The translations under genes and the position numbers were made by a program. Shown here in pieces: positions 27,428 through 35,811 of a stretch of 64,000 bases of DNA; the stretch's first letter is position 1, and every line of letters starts with the position of its first letter. The stretch is from Sulfobacillus thermotolerans. Lineage in GTDB: Bacteria; Bacillota; Sulfobacillia; Sulfobacillales; Sulfobacillaceae. Below the pieces are notes generated by a model, which saw only the letters and a program-made list of their open reading frames with translations, was not told the origin of the DNA and searched no databases. Location: positions 682,001 through 746,000 of the forward strand of contig CP019454.1 in the NCBI GenBank assembly GCA_002951815.1, written 5' to 3'.

Positions 27428-27467
27428 AAAGACCGACGATCTGTTCGCAAACAGGCCGTCGGTCTTT
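27428..27467 (+). terminator. Hairpin after mreD, probable terminator
   Basis: AAAGACCGACG (27428-27438) pairs with CGTCGGTCTTT (27457-27467), with an inner CTGT/ACAG pair and loop TCGCAA. The following sequence is GTCTGT, so the T-run is carried by the stem itself. It probably ends the mre transcript. Confidence 0.75.
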
Positions 27468-27595
27468 GTCTGTATTCCTAGCAGTTTGACTGAATAACAG
27501 GATAAAAACTTTGAGACAAGGGGGGAAGAATGGCAGGATATTGGCAGCGGATAGAGAATCTGTAAAGTGCTGAGTCAAATCGAGGAGGGACACCA

Positions 27596-28183
27596 TTGGC
27601 GCGCCGTTTACCCAAACACGTATCAGCGGAAGTCCAGGAGCCCATCGCCAGTGCTCACGCATCTGGGGACCTGATACGCGAACATCCCGTACAGGCCGCT
27701 GAAACTCCTGTCCGGGACAAGGCAGGAGAAGTCAGTGCACTGCGTGCCGGGCCGGATGTCGTCAAGATTTTTGCCGACCCGCAATTTGAACGGCGCAGTA
27801 TCCGCGACTGGGAGGATGAGGCTAGGCGCCACCCGACGCTTTTGATCCGCAAGACATTACGTTCTGGCCAGAATGTGCGGTATTACGGCAATGTCGTGAT
27901 TCTCGGTGATGTGAATCCTGGGGCGGAAATAAGGGCGGGCGGCGATATTATTGTCATGGGTTGGCTACGTGGCATGGCCCATGCTGGCGCGGATGGCAAT
28001 GATCAGGCGATGGTGGCCGCTTTCCGCTTGAATCCGACGCAAATTCGCATTGCACATTTTATTGGCCGGTCGCCCGATGCGGAAGATGCCACGCTGCCGG
28101 CATTTCCAGAGTTTGCGGAAGTCCGTGATGGCCAGCTCATCATTGAACAGTGGCAGCACAGCATGCTGGGAAACATTAGGTAA
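27596..28183 (+). CDS. minC: Septum site-determining protein MinC
   Basis: MinC inhibits FtsZ ring assembly away from midcell. In the 195-residue protein the C-terminal beta-helix domain is clear: TLRSGQNVRYYGNVVILGDVNPG, then GGDIIVMGWLRGMAHAG, the MinD-binding family signature. The N-terminal 85 residues do not resemble the usual FtsZ-binding domain and look low in conserved structure, so this part may be divergent or degenerate. The TTG at 27596 is chosen for the GAGGAGGG site. minD follows after 16 bases. Confidence 0.9.
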   Translation: MARRLPKHVSAEVQEPIASAHASGDLIREHPVQAAETPVRDKAGEVSALRAGPDVVKIFADPQFERRSIRDWEDEARRHPTLLIRKTLRSGQNVRYYGNVVILGDVNPGAEIRAGGDIIVMGWLRGMAHAGADGNDQAMVAAFRLNPTQIRIAHFIGRSPDAEDATLPAFPEFAEVRDGQLIIEQWQHSMLGNIR

Positions 28184-28199
28184 GGGGGATCCGTAGGTT

Positions 28200-28997
28200 A
28201 TGGGGGAAGCTATCGTCATTACATCGGGGAAAGGGGGCGTTGGTAAAACGACCACAACCGCCAATCTGGGGGCGGGGTTAGCAAAGGCGGGTCAGAAAGT
28301 CGCGCTCATCGATGCAGATATTGGTTTGAGAAATCTTGACGTGGTTATGGGGCTGGAAAACCGCATTGTTTACGATTTGGTCGATGTCGTAGAAGGATTT
28401 GCGAAATTGAAACACGCATTGATTAAGGACAAGCGGTTTGAAAATCTCTATTTATTGCCAGCGGCCCAGACACGGGACAAAACAGCGGTATCCCCCGAGC
28501 AGATGCACGAACTGGTAAGTCACATGAAAGAGGAATTTGATTATGTGCTCATCGACTCGCCAGCCGGCATTGAACAAGGATTCAAAAATGCGGTAGCAGG
28601 TGCGGATAAAGCGATAGTCGTTGCGACACCAGAAGTTTCCTCAGTTCGCGATGCGGACCGCATTATTGGTTTACTGGAAGCCCAAGAAAAGCATAAACCC
28701 TTCTTGATTATTAATCGCATCCGTGCCAGCATGGTAAAAAAAGGCGACATGATGGATATCGATGATATGATCGAGATTTTAGCGATTGAATTGCTTGGGG
28801 TTGTGCCCGATGACGAATTTATTGTGGTGTCGACCAACCGTGGGGAACCTGCCGTACTTAACCCCCAGTCGAAAGCGGGGGAAGCGTACCGCAATATTAC
28901 CCGGCGTTTGCAAGGAGAAAATGTACCCATGATGAAATTGGATGATGACTCAGGGTTTTTGAACCGGCTGCGCAAGCTCATGGGGTTTAAGTCATGA
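28200..28997 (+). CDS. minD: Septum site-determining ATPase MinD
   Basis: MinD is a membrane-cycling ATPase that recruits MinC. The 265-residue protein has the deviant Walker A GKGGVGKTTT, IDADIGLRNLDVVMGLENR, and switch II YVLIDSPAGIE. The C-terminal amphipathic helix FLNRLRKLMGFKS is the membrane-targeting sequence. Length is standard. The gene is coupled to minE. Confidence 0.97.
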   Translation: MGEAIVITSGKGGVGKTTTTANLGAGLAKAGQKVALIDADIGLRNLDVVMGLENRIVYDLVDVVEGFAKLKHALIKDKRFENLYLLPAAQTRDKTAVSPEQMHELVSHMKEEFDYVLIDSPAGIEQGFKNAVAGADKAIVVATPEVSSVRDADRIIGLLEAQEKHKPFLIINRIRASMVKKGDMMDIDDMIEILAIELLGVVPDDEFIVVSTNRGEPAVLNPQSKAGEAYRNITRRLQGENVPMMKLDDDSGFLNRLRKLMGFKS

Positions 28998-29014
28998 GCA
29001 AAGGGGGACGCTCA

Positions 29015-29281
29015 ATGTTTGATTTGTTCGCGCGCGTTTTCGGCAGGGAAGATGCAAGCAAGGACGTCGCCAAAGAACGCCTCAGACTGGTCTTGGTCCA
29101 TGACCGTGCGAGTTTGTCGCCGCAAGCCTTGGAGAACTTGAAAAACGATTTGCTGAAAGTCATATCAGAGTACATGGATATTGATGATGAGGGATTTCGG
29201 GTGGATTTCTCTCGCCATGATGATGCCATGGCGTTGGTGGCCAATATCCCAATTCGTAACGTCAAGCGACACTCTGTCTAA
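29015..29281 (+). CDS. minE: Cell division topological specificity factor MinE
   Basis: MinE stimulates the MinD ATPase and produces pole-to-pole dynamics. The 88-residue protein starts with MFDLFARVFG, a membrane-binding amphipathic helix, then has the anti-MinCD helix AKERLRLVLVHDRASLSP and the topological domain ending ANIPIRN. The ATG at 29015 gives the standard length and has an AGGGGG site eight bases upstream; an ATG at 28994 overlapping the minD stop would add seven residues. Bacillus has no MinE, so this Min system resembles that of clostridia. Confidence 0.95.
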   Translation: MFDLFARVFGREDASKDVAKERLRLVLVHDRASLSPQALENLKNDLLKVISEYMDIDDEGFRVDFSRHDDAMALVANIPIRNVKRHSV

Positions 29282-29304
29282 TCGGATACAGCAAATTGCA
29301 TGTC

Positions 29305-29362
29305 CTCGACCTCTGCCGTCAGGTCTTATATACTAAAAGGACTATGATGGAAAGAGGTCGAG
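29305..29362 (+). promoter_or_regulatory. Inverted repeat and promoter candidate before rodA
   Basis: CTCGACCTCT (29305-29314) and AGAGGTCGAG (29353-29362) are perfect inverted repeats. The right arm contains the rodA ribosome binding site (AGAGGT). The left arm overlaps the -35 (TCGACC, 29306-29311) of a promoter candidate whose -10 is TATACT (29329-29334), 17 bases away. RNA made from this promoter lacks the left arm, while read-through RNA from minE would fold and hide the ribosome binding site. Confidence 0.5.
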
Positions 29363-29366
29363 CTGT

Positions 29367-30545
29367 ATGCGTTCCGGATCCGTTTGGAAGAATATTGACT
29401 ATCTGGTCATCGCAATCGTCTTGTTGATTTCGGGCTTAAGCCTCTTTGTTATTGGCAGTGCGACTAAGCCTCTGTTGCCTGCGTCCGCCCAACTCTATTA
29501 TGTCCATCGCCAAATGATATGGATTGGGTTGGGATTGGTGACGATGACCATCGTAGCATGGTATCCCTATGAGCGATTTCGGCAACTGAGTCCCTACCTC
29601 TACTGGATTGCCGTGGCATTGTTGGCATTTGTACTGATTAAAGGCCACTCTGCTTTGGGAGCCCAACGCTGGATTCAAATTGGTCCCTTTCAATTACAGC
29701 CTTCCGAATTTGCCAAAGTCGCTGTAGTGGTAGCGTTTGCTACACACTTAGACAAGAAGCCGCAGTTAAAGCGGTGGCGCGATTTAGTGTCCCCTGGCTT
29801 GCTTTTGTTGTTGCCGATGTTGCTGATTCTTAAACAGCCAGACTTAGGCACAGCCTTGGTCTTTGTGGCGATTGCGGCGGGAATGCTGCTGATGGCAGGC
29901 GCATCATGGTGGAAACTGCTAATTATCTTCCCAGGCGGACTGCTCGCGGTGATTTTGTGGATTTATATCCATTACCGTTTTCATGTGTGGATCCCGATGC
30001 ACCAATATCAGTTAGACCGACTGATTATCTTTCTTAATCCTAACAAAGATCCTTTAGGAGCGGGTTTCAATGTGATTCAGTCGCGGATTGCTGTAGGAAG
30101 TGGTGGACTCTTGGGCACGGGGATATTTACCGCGCATTCGAATCAACTAAGCTTTCTACCGGAATCTTATACGGACTTTATCTTTGCGGTGATTGCTGAA
30201 GAAGTTGGATTTGTTGGCTCCATGGCGCTGCTCGCCGTGTATTTGTTGTTGTTAGCCCGTGGATTGTTTATTGCGGTGCATGCCAAGGACCGTTATGGAA
30301 TGCTTTTGGCGTCCGGAGTCGTATCCATGTTTGCTTTTCACGTGATTGAAAGCGCGGGAATGGTATCGGGGATTATGCCGGTCGCGGGGGTGCCTTTACC
30401 GTTTATGAGTTATGGAGGCTCTGCGCTGCTTGCGGACTCGGTAGGGGTTGGCATCTTGCTTAATGTCTATCTTCGCCGCAGGCCGTTGTCCTATGCCAAT
30501 ACAGCCAATGCCAGCACCCGCGTGGTGATGGGGAAAAGTTCTTAG
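29367..30545 (+). CDS. rodA: SEDS peptidoglycan polymerase, RodA type
   Basis: A 392-residue polytopic protein of the FtsW/RodA/SpoVE family, glycosyltransferases that polymerise lipid II. Motifs visible include the loop LGAQRWIQIGPFQLQPSEFAK broken by a tryptophan pair, KQPDLGTALV, LPESYTDFIFAVIAEEVGF, and GVPLPFMSYGGSALL. About ten membrane helices. RodA is preferred over FtsW because the gene follows mre and min genes rather than the division-wall cluster; SpoVE is an alternative. Confidence 0.92.
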   Translation: MRSGSVWKNIDYLVIAIVLLISGLSLFVIGSATKPLLPASAQLYYVHRQMIWIGLGLVTMTIVAWYPYERFRQLSPYLYWIAVALLAFVLIKGHSALGAQRWIQIGPFQLQPSEFAKVAVVVAFATHLDKKPQLKRWRDLVSPGLLLLLPMLLILKQPDLGTALVFVAIAAGMLLMAGASWWKLLIIFPGGLLAVILWIYIHYRFHVWIPMHQYQLDRLIIFLNPNKDPLGAGFNVIQSRIAVGSGGLLGTGIFTAHSNQLSFLPESYTDFIFAVIAEEVGFVGSMALLAVYLLLLARGLFIAVHAKDRYGMLLASGVVSMFAFHVIESAGMVSGIMPVAGVPLPFMSYGGSALLADSVGVGILLNVYLRRRPLSYANTANASTRVVMGKSS

Positions 30546-30593
30546 AGCCGGGGTGAAGAGGCCCTTTATTTGAGGGGAGAGAAAAATACCGCG

Positions 30594-30764
30594 ATGACGG
30601 CCACGACATGGGTTGTTGTTTTGCTCGCCGTTGACGGAGCCGTGTTATTGGCCGTATTTGCGTTGTTATCACGGATTGAACAGCGGCTGACGCAACTCGA
30701 GAACAAATTCAAACGCCCCACTGGGCGTAAACGGAAAGAGGCTTCTCCGCACAAAGAAAAATAA
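30594..30764 (+). CDS. Small single-pass membrane protein with basic tail
   Basis: A 56-residue candidate: one hydrophobic helix (WVVVLLAVDGAVLLAVFALL), then an amphipathic RIEQRLTQLENKF segment and a strongly basic tail ending SPHKEK. I recognise no family. The ATG at 30594 lies about 12 bases after a GAGGGGAGAG site. It is 48 bases behind rodA and is closed by a hairpin that overlaps its stop codon, which supports a real transcript end here. Confidence 0.5.
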   Translation: MTATTWVVVLLAVDGAVLLAVFALLSRIEQRLTQLENKFKRPTGRKRKEASPHKEK

Positions 30765-30778
30765 CGCGGGAAGCCTCT
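30737..30778. terminator. Hairpin between convergent small membrane genes
   Basis: AGAGGCTTCTCCGC (30737-30750) pairs with GCGGGAAGCCTCT (30766-30778), with one mismatched position, around a 15-base A-rich loop. The flanking T-run is weak (CGTTTAT). It probably ends both the rodA-side transcript and the convergent minus-strand gene. Confidence 0.6.
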
Positions 30779-30801
30779 CGTTTATAATCTTGCGCGGTAT
30801 T

Positions 30802-31068
30802 CTAATCCTTACAGGCCGTTTCCCAATCGGCCTGTTTTCCTCCTAAAAATCCAATCGCGGTTCCATAAATTGGGGCCATCCACCAATATCCCGTGACCGA
30901 CGGAAATCCTAAAATGATGATCGTCACGATCATTAGGGAGTACCGGACCCAGCTTTTAGCTAGATAACGGGGCATCTGCCAAACCACAAAGGCTTTCTTC
31001 TGGAGGTAGGAACCGACAAATACGAAGGCTAAAGCCAGCGCTAATGCTTCCCACGGAGCCACTTTCAT
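30802..31068 (-). CDS. Hypothetical membrane protein
   Basis: An 88-residue hydrophobic protein, MKVAPWEALALALAFVFVGS at the start, then helices around YSLMIVTIIILGF and WWMAPIYGTAIGFLGG. I recognise no family. An in-frame extension upstream is basic and not membrane-like; the ATG at 31068 is taken because it opens the hydrophobic part, but the AAAGGAGG site is about 30 bases away, so the start is uncertain. The 278 bases to the divergent spoIVFA-like gene hold nothing else I can support. Confidence 0.5.
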   Translation of the reverse strand: MKVAPWEALALALAFVFVGSYLQKKAFVVWQMPRYLAKSWVRYSLMIVTIIILGFPSVTGYWWMAPIYGTAIGFLGGKQADWETACKD

Positions 31069-31346
31069 TAGTCTATAGCGGTGCGGAAAGCGCCGCTTCC
31101 TCCTTTCTGTGCGAAGAGATGCCGCCCATGGCCATAGCTGCTTCGACCCGTGCTTCCTCGTCAACCTAGCTTTATATTCCCATGCTCCGCCCTTTCGGGC
31201 TGGGGAAAGTTGACTGGCATCGTCTTCTGTGACCACTTGATCATAGCACCCGTGTGCGAACTTGATCAAATCCGTTTAGGCGCGGTCTGAACGGGACTAG
31301 CCTGCCATAAGATGGATGGGGGACTGTGCGAAAAGGAGAGATCGCC

Positions 31347-31931
31347 ATGGAAGAGAGAGCCTTGATGGTGAAACGGCGTTCGACCTGGTGGGGCCGCTGG
31401 GTGATCGCGGGTCTTTTAGTCTCAGGCGTTTATGCGACTCACGTGCTGCCTCAAAGGGTCCGAGACCATGTGCTTACAGTGGAACGACAATGGGTTACGT
31501 CGACGTGGCATATACCGAAAAACGTGGGATTGCGGTTGCCAATTCCCAGCACACGACATGCCGTGAGACCTTTGACGCACCAGGTCTGGGCTCATCCGGT
31601 GTCCCAAGCGCATCTGGTTGAGTCTTTTGGATGGCATCACCAACAGTTTGACGCTCAAGTGACATTGCAAACGACTCCAGGACAAGTTGTGCAGGGATTT
31701 GCACGAGCCACCGTGATTCGCACGGCCCCTTCTTTGGAGCTCAGCGTGGGCAAGATACTTGTGGTGTTGCAAGGTGTCCAGCACATGGCGGTACATCGAG
31801 GACAAAAGGTGAGCTTGGGAACCGTATTAGGCCGGGTAGGCAGACATTTAGCCATTGCTGTTCAGATTGATGGATTGCCGGTCAATCCCTTGCTACCACA
31901 ATACTTTGGAACCACGTGGGCTCGCCCCTAA
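31347..31931 (+). CDS. spoIVFA: SpoIVFA-like membrane protein with degenerate M23 domain
   Basis: In Bacillus, SpoIVFA holds the SpoIVFB protease inactive until the forespore signal arrives. This 194-residue protein has a basic N-terminus, one membrane helix (WVIAGLLVSGVYATHVL), a linker and a C-terminal LytM-like fold: LELSVGKILVVLQG, VHRGQKVSLGTVLGRVG and IAVQIDGLPVNPL. The zinc-binding histidine/aspartate pattern of active M23 enzymes is absent, as in SpoIVFA. An AAGGAG site precedes the ATG. It lies 14 bases before the M50 protease, the spoIVF arrangement. Assignment is by domain and synteny. Confidence 0.75.
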   Translation: MEERALMVKRRSTWWGRWVIAGLLVSGVYATHVLPQRVRDHVLTVERQWVTSTWHIPKNVGLRLPIPSTRHAVRPLTHQVWAHPVSQAHLVESFGWHHQQFDAQVTLQTTPGQVVQGFARATVIRTAPSLELSVGKILVVLQGVQHMAVHRGQKVSLGTVLGRVGRHLAIAVQIDGLPVNPLLPQYFGTTWARP

Positions 31932-31945
31932 GGAGGTGGGCCCCG

Positions 31946-32806
31946 ATGTGGCGAAAAATCTCCATTAATCCCTGGTTTATCGGTCTGGTTGTTCTCTACC
32001 TGATTGGAGGCCAAGGCATTCGCATGGCCTTGGCATTTTTTGTTATTACCCTGCATGAACTAACTCACGCCATTGTTGCGGAGAGCTATGGGTGTACGGT
32101 GGAACGTATTGAACTTTGGCCATTTGGTGGTATTGCGCGCATTTCCGGTATCGCGCAGCAAGAACCGTACGTAGAAGCGATGATCGCTGTCGTAGGACCC
32201 TTGCAGAATTTTTTTCTGGCATCAGCGGCATGGGGGCTCGCACGGTGGCTTCCGGTTAGCCCATCGTGGCTGCATCTGTTTATCGAAATGAATTTAGGCT
32301 TGGGGTTTCTCAATTTACTTCCCGCCGCACCCCTGGACGGAGGCCATTTAGCCAGGTTGTATTTGGCCAGGCGAATGGGTTATGAACAGGCCGAACGGAT
32401 CGTGGTCGAAGCGGGATTATGGCTTGCGCGCTTTTTGTTTGTGGTGACAATTTTCTCGTTTCTTACGCCCAAACCGCTTTTGAGTTTAGGGATCTTCGCG
32501 GTGTTCATCTATTGGGGAGCCCAGCATTCTCCTCGTCCGGCGGCTTATTTAATTGTGCGGGATTTAGCGATTAGGCCGTCTTGGCTCAAAAAAAGGCCGG
32601 TGTGGGCCTTGGATGATTTTGCTGTACACTGTGAGACTTCATTGGGAGAGGTACTCCGGGTGATGCGGCCCATGAAGTATCATCGCGTCGTCGTGTTGTC
32701 ACCAGATCTCAAGAAAATGGGCATCCTATATGAGGAAGATCTCTTAAAGGGTCTTGAAGAATGGGGGCCGTCCATTGCCTTACAGGAATTACTGACGATG
32801 CGTTGA
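31946..32806 (+). CDS. spoIVFB: SpoIVFB-like intramembrane M50 metalloprotease
   Basis: SpoIVFB cleaves pro-sigma-K inside the mother cell membrane. The 286-residue protein has the zinc motif HELTHAIV in the second helix and the second ligand motif NLLPAAPLDGGHLARL, then a third helix pair and a C-terminal CBS-like domain that in Bacillus binds ATP (TSLGEVLRVMRPMKYHRVVV). All site-2-protease catalytic residues are present. AAGGAGG lies ten bases before the ATG at 31946. The preceding gene is the SpoIVFA-like partner. Confidence 0.88.
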   Translation: MWRKISINPWFIGLVVLYLIGGQGIRMALAFFVITLHELTHAIVAESYGCTVERIELWPFGGIARISGIAQQEPYVEAMIAVVGPLQNFFLASAAWGLARWLPVSPSWLHLFIEMNLGLGFLNLLPAAPLDGGHLARLYLARRMGYEQAERIVVEAGLWLARFLFVVTIFSFLTPKPLLSLGIFAVFIYWGAQHSPRPAAYLIVRDLAIRPSWLKKRPVWALDDFAVHCETSLGEVLRVMRPMKYHRVVVLSPDLKKMGILYEEDLLKGLEEWGPSIALQELLTMR

Positions 32807-32830
32807 TCGTGATTCCTGTCGTGGTATGAT
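32803..32830 (+). promoter_or_regulatory. Promoter candidate for rng
   Basis: TTGATC (32803-32808), a 16-base spacer and TATGAT (32825-32830). The -35 overlaps the spoIVFB stop codon. It is the best match before the RNase E/G gene. Confidence 0.6.
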
Positions 32831-32917
32831 AGAAGAGAGGCGATACTATCCAGGACAGTCAAAATTTTGCCCAAAAGTTTGAGCGTATTTTTCACTGTTT
32901 CAGAAAGGGGTCCATTC

Positions 32918-34789
32918 ATGACACGGCGCAAGCGTCGCCGTTGGGGGATTCTTCCTGCAGAATCTGCTGGAGCGGCTAATACGGAACCTGGCGCCGAATC
33001 CCCAGGGGCCGCCTCCATAGAACATGAGAGCGCCCCTCTGGTGCCGGAACCAAAATTGTTTAAGGAATTACTGGTGAATTATGAGCCACATGAAAGTCGA
33101 CTGGCAATTTTAGAGGCGGGGCAACTCGTCGAATTTTATATCGAGCGGGATGATGAAGAACAGTCAGCGGGGAATATTTACAAAGGTCGCGTCGAAAATG
33201 TGCTGCCGGGTATGCGGGCGGCTTTTGTCAACCTCGGCCTTGAAAAAAACGGATTTTTGTATGTGGATGATGCCCATGCGGAAGAACGTGATCACCGCAA
33301 ATCGCGTCCTATCCAAGAAGTGCTGAAGGTCGGTCAAGAAGTCGTTGTACAAGTCGTTAAAGAATCTATAGGAAATAAAGGGGCGCGCGTAACAACTAAC
33401 ATTAGTTTACCGGGACGTTATTTAGTCTTTACGCCCTATTCAGAGACTGTAGGGGTTTCGCGGCGCATCGACTCTGAACGCGAACGGGAACGCCTGCGGG
33501 CGATTGCCGAAAAGATCCGACCCAAAGGCATGGGACTGATTGTGCGGACGGTGGCTGAAGGGGCTTCTCAGAAGGCGTTGATTCGCGATTTAGCGTATTT
33601 GCGGCGCATGTGGGCTCGGATACGGCACAAAGCCCGCACGACCAAAGCGCCTGCTTTATTACACCGGGAGGCAAGCCTTATTGCTCGTACCATCCGGGAC
33701 CATCTTGATGAGTCGGTGGATCGGTTTGTCATTGATGATGAACAAGCCTATTACCGTGCTCGGGAAATAGCAGAAACCATCTCGCCGGGGTTGAAAAACC
33801 GGATTGAACTCGATAATGGAGGGGTTCCACTATTTGAATTGCGCGGGGTGGAAGCGGAACTTGACCGGGCTGTCAAGAGGCGGGTATGGTTGAAATGTGG
33901 CGGATATTTAGTCATTGATGAAACGGAAGCATTGACGGTCATTGATGTCAATACGGGAAAGAACGTTGGTTCGACTGACTTATCCGACACCGTGCTGGCG
34001 ACAAACCGGGAAGCTGCTGTGGAAATTGCCCGGCAATTGCGTCTGCGCGATATCAGTGGAATTATTGTTATTGATTTCATTGATATGGAAAATGAAGAAG
34101 ACCAAGTCGAAGTGCTGAAAACCTTTCAGCGAGCTTTACGCCATGACCGCACCCGCGTCACGGTCTTAGGGCTCACGCGCCTTGGGTTGTTGGAAATGAC
34201 GCGCAAGAAAGTGCGCGAGTCGTTGTTAAACCAACTGACACGCGTTTGTCCCCAATGTGACGGTCGAGGACAAGTGTTGTCGGAAGAAGTGATTGCTCGG
34301 CGCTTGCGACAGCGTATTGTGGAGCGGTTAAAGGAAAGTGGCGCGGAAGCGATATTGGTCGAAGCGAACCCTGCTATTGCGAGTCATTTAATTGGGCCGG
34401 GCGGCACCAACTTAAAAGAGTTGGAGCGCACCACAGGTCGTGCTATTTTTGTTCGAGGCTCGCATGATTGTGATGTCGATGATGTCAAGTTTCCAAAGAT
34501 TGGGACGCGCCAGGAAGTGGAGAGTGCGGCGTTGCCGGTTCACGAAGGTCAGCGTCTCGAACTGGTGGTGCAAGAGCGCCATGCCAGCAATGCACGCGAT
34601 GGAATTTCCCGTCTCGATGGGTATGTTGTGGATATTGAATCTGCGGGAACGCGCGTAGGAGAAACGGTTTCGGTCGAAATCCTGCGTGCGCTGCGAACAT
34701 TTGCTACTGCTAAGATTCTTGATGATGAAGACAACACATTGCCGGCGGTAAAAGAACCTGCCTTACCAATGCCTCGAGCGGAGGTTTGA
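32918..34789 (+). CDS. rng: Ribonuclease E/G family endoribonuclease
   Basis: RNase E/G cleaves single-stranded RNA and processes rRNA and mRNA. The 623-residue protein has an N-terminal low-complexity stretch (about 50 residues), an S1 domain with GNIYKGRVENVLPGMRAAFVNLG, the RNase-H-like and DNase-I-like regions with DVNTGKNVGS and IVIDFIDME (magnesium ligands), and the zinc-link CPQCDGRG. After about residue 480 it also has an unusual KH/TRAM-like tail (NPAIASHLIGPGGTNLKELE, then RLDGYVVDIESAGTRVGETV), as in some Firmicute and actinobacterial forms. ATG at 32918 after AGAAAGGGG. Confidence 0.93.
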   Translation: MTRRKRRRWGILPAESAGAANTEPGAESPGAASIEHESAPLVPEPKLFKELLVNYEPHESRLAILEAGQLVEFYIERDDEEQSAGNIYKGRVENVLPGMRAAFVNLGLEKNGFLYVDDAHAEERDHRKSRPIQEVLKVGQEVVVQVVKESIGNKGARVTTNISLPGRYLVFTPYSETVGVSRRIDSERERERLRAIAEKIRPKGMGLIVRTVAEGASQKALIRDLAYLRRMWARIRHKARTTKAPALLHREASLIARTIRDHLDESVDRFVIDDEQAYYRAREIAETISPGLKNRIELDNGGVPLFELRGVEAELDRAVKRRVWLKCGGYLVIDETEALTVIDVNTGKNVGSTDLSDTVLATNREAAVEIARQLRLRDISGIIVIDFIDMENEEDQVEVLKTFQRALRHDRTRVTVLGLTRLGLLEMTRKKVRESLLNQLTRVCPQCDGRGQVLSEEVIARRLRQRIVERLKESGAEAILVEANPAIASHLIGPGGTNLKELERTTGRAIFVRGSHDCDVDDVKFPKIGTRQEVESAALPVHEGQRLELVVQERHASNARDGISRLDGYVVDIESAGTRVGETVSVEILRALRTFATAKILDDEDNTLPAVKEPALPMPRAEV

Positions 34790-34814
34790 CGGTCATTGCG
34801 ATTCGTGGTAACAT
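34786..34814 (+). promoter_or_regulatory. Promoter of the rplU operon
   Basis: TTGACG (34786-34791), 17-base spacer, TAACAT (34809-34814). The -35 overlaps the rng stop codon. The leader to rplU is about 40 bases. Confidence 0.65.
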
Positions 34815-34859
34815 ACATTGGATTAATGCCACGGTGATTCATGGAATAGGGGGATTTTT

Positions 34860-35180
34860 GTGTACGCGGTCATTGAGACAGGAGGCAAGCAGTACCGAGT
34901 GTCGCCTGGACAGGAATTGCTGATAGAGAAACTGCCGGTGGATGAAGGCAATGAATACACATTCGATCGGTTGTTAATGGTTGTTGACGATAATGGCCAA
35001 CCGATTGTGGGTGAGCCTTATGTCAATGGAGCAACGGCGGTGGGGACAGTAGTGCGTCAAGAGCGTGGGGAAAAGATTCTTGTCTTTAAATATAAAGCCA
35101 AGAGCAATTATCGCCGACGCCAGGGCCATCGTCAGTATTTGACGCGTGTGCGGATTGATCGTATTGACGCCACCGTTTAA
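34860..35180 (+). CDS. rplU: 50S ribosomal protein L21
   Basis: L21 binds 23S rRNA in the large subunit. The 106-residue protein starts VYAVIETGGKQYRVSPGQ and ends in the basic KSNYRRRQGHRQYLTRVRI motif, both family signatures. The start is GTG at 34860 after AGGGGGA. It heads the conserved rplU-prp-rpmA-spo0B-obg set. Confidence 0.98.
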   Translation: MYAVIETGGKQYRVSPGQELLIEKLPVDEGNEYTFDRLLMVVDDNGQPIVGEPYVNGATAVGTVVRQERGEKILVFKYKAKSNYRRRQGHRQYLTRVRIDRIDATV

Positions 35181-35188
35181 TCGGCTCG

Positions 35189-35506
35189 ATGATAAAAATT
35201 GTCGTAGAGCGTGACTCTCAAGGTTCAGTGCATCGTCTGCGGGTCACAGGGCATGCGGGCCAAGCCCCATACGGCAAGGATATTGTCTGTGCCGCAGCCT
35301 CTGCGCTCTCTGAGACGCTTATCATGGGGTTGACGCGCGTTGAGCGTACCCCCATAGAATATCGTTTGGATGATGGAGTTCTCGACCTTCACATTACTGA
35401 CAAGCTTTCAGAGAGTTCGCGGTCCATATTGGAAACCTTTTGTCTGGGATTTAAGGATTTAGCCGATACCGCGCCGGATTTCGTACGGTATCGCGAAATG
35501 ACCTAA
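35189..35506 (+). CDS. prp: Ribosomal-processing cysteine protease Prp
   Basis: Prp (YsxB) removes the N-terminal extension of L27 before ribosome assembly. The 105-residue protein has the catalytic pair H22 in GHAG and C34 in DIVCAAAS, the defining motifs of the family. It lies eight bases after rplU and directly before rpmA. The L27 encoded next to it carries a matching cleavage sequence, so the pair is functionally consistent. Confidence 0.95.
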   Translation: MIKIVVERDSQGSVHRLRVTGHAGQAPYGKDIVCAAASALSETLIMGLTRVERTPIEYRLDDGVLDLHITDKLSESSRSILETFCLGFKDLADTAPDFVRYREMT

Positions 35507-35532
35507 TTGGATTCTGAAGAGGAGGGAATAAC

Positions 35533-35811
35533 ATGCGTTTACAACTCTTTGCACACAAAAAAGGGGGCGGAAGTTCCCGTAACGGGCGGGATTCCAAGCC
35601 GAAAATGCTTGGTGTCAAGCGCCATCAAGGACAATTAGTCACGGCCGGTAGCATTATCGTTCGCCAACGGGGAACCAAATTTCATCCGGGGCTCAATGTT
35701 GGAATGGGCCGAGATTACACCTTATTCGCCAAGATTGATGGCACTGTAGCATTCGTGAACCGCGGGCACGATCGGCGTGAAATCCGGGTTCTGCCCGTTA
35801 ATGAAGCGTAA
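35533..35811 (+). CDS. rpmA: 50S ribosomal protein L27 with cleavable N-terminal extension
   Basis: L27 reaches the peptidyl-transferase centre with its N-terminus. The 92-residue protein starts [20 protein letters not shown]. The first six residues form the extension found in Firmicutes, and Prp would cleave between F6 and A7 to expose AHKKGG. The remainder ([23 protein letters not shown]) is a standard L27. Its end overlaps the Spo0B-like gene by 11 bases. Confidence 0.97.
   Translation: MRLQLFAHKKGGGSSRNGRDSKPKMLGVKRHQGQLVTAGSIIVRQRGTKFHPGLNVGMGRDYTLFAKIDGTVAFVNRGHDRREIRVLPVNEA

Noticed and set aside
30570-30593. TTG start for the small membrane protein behind rodA
   Set aside because: It would overlap the only ribosome binding site, so the ATG at 30594 is preferred.
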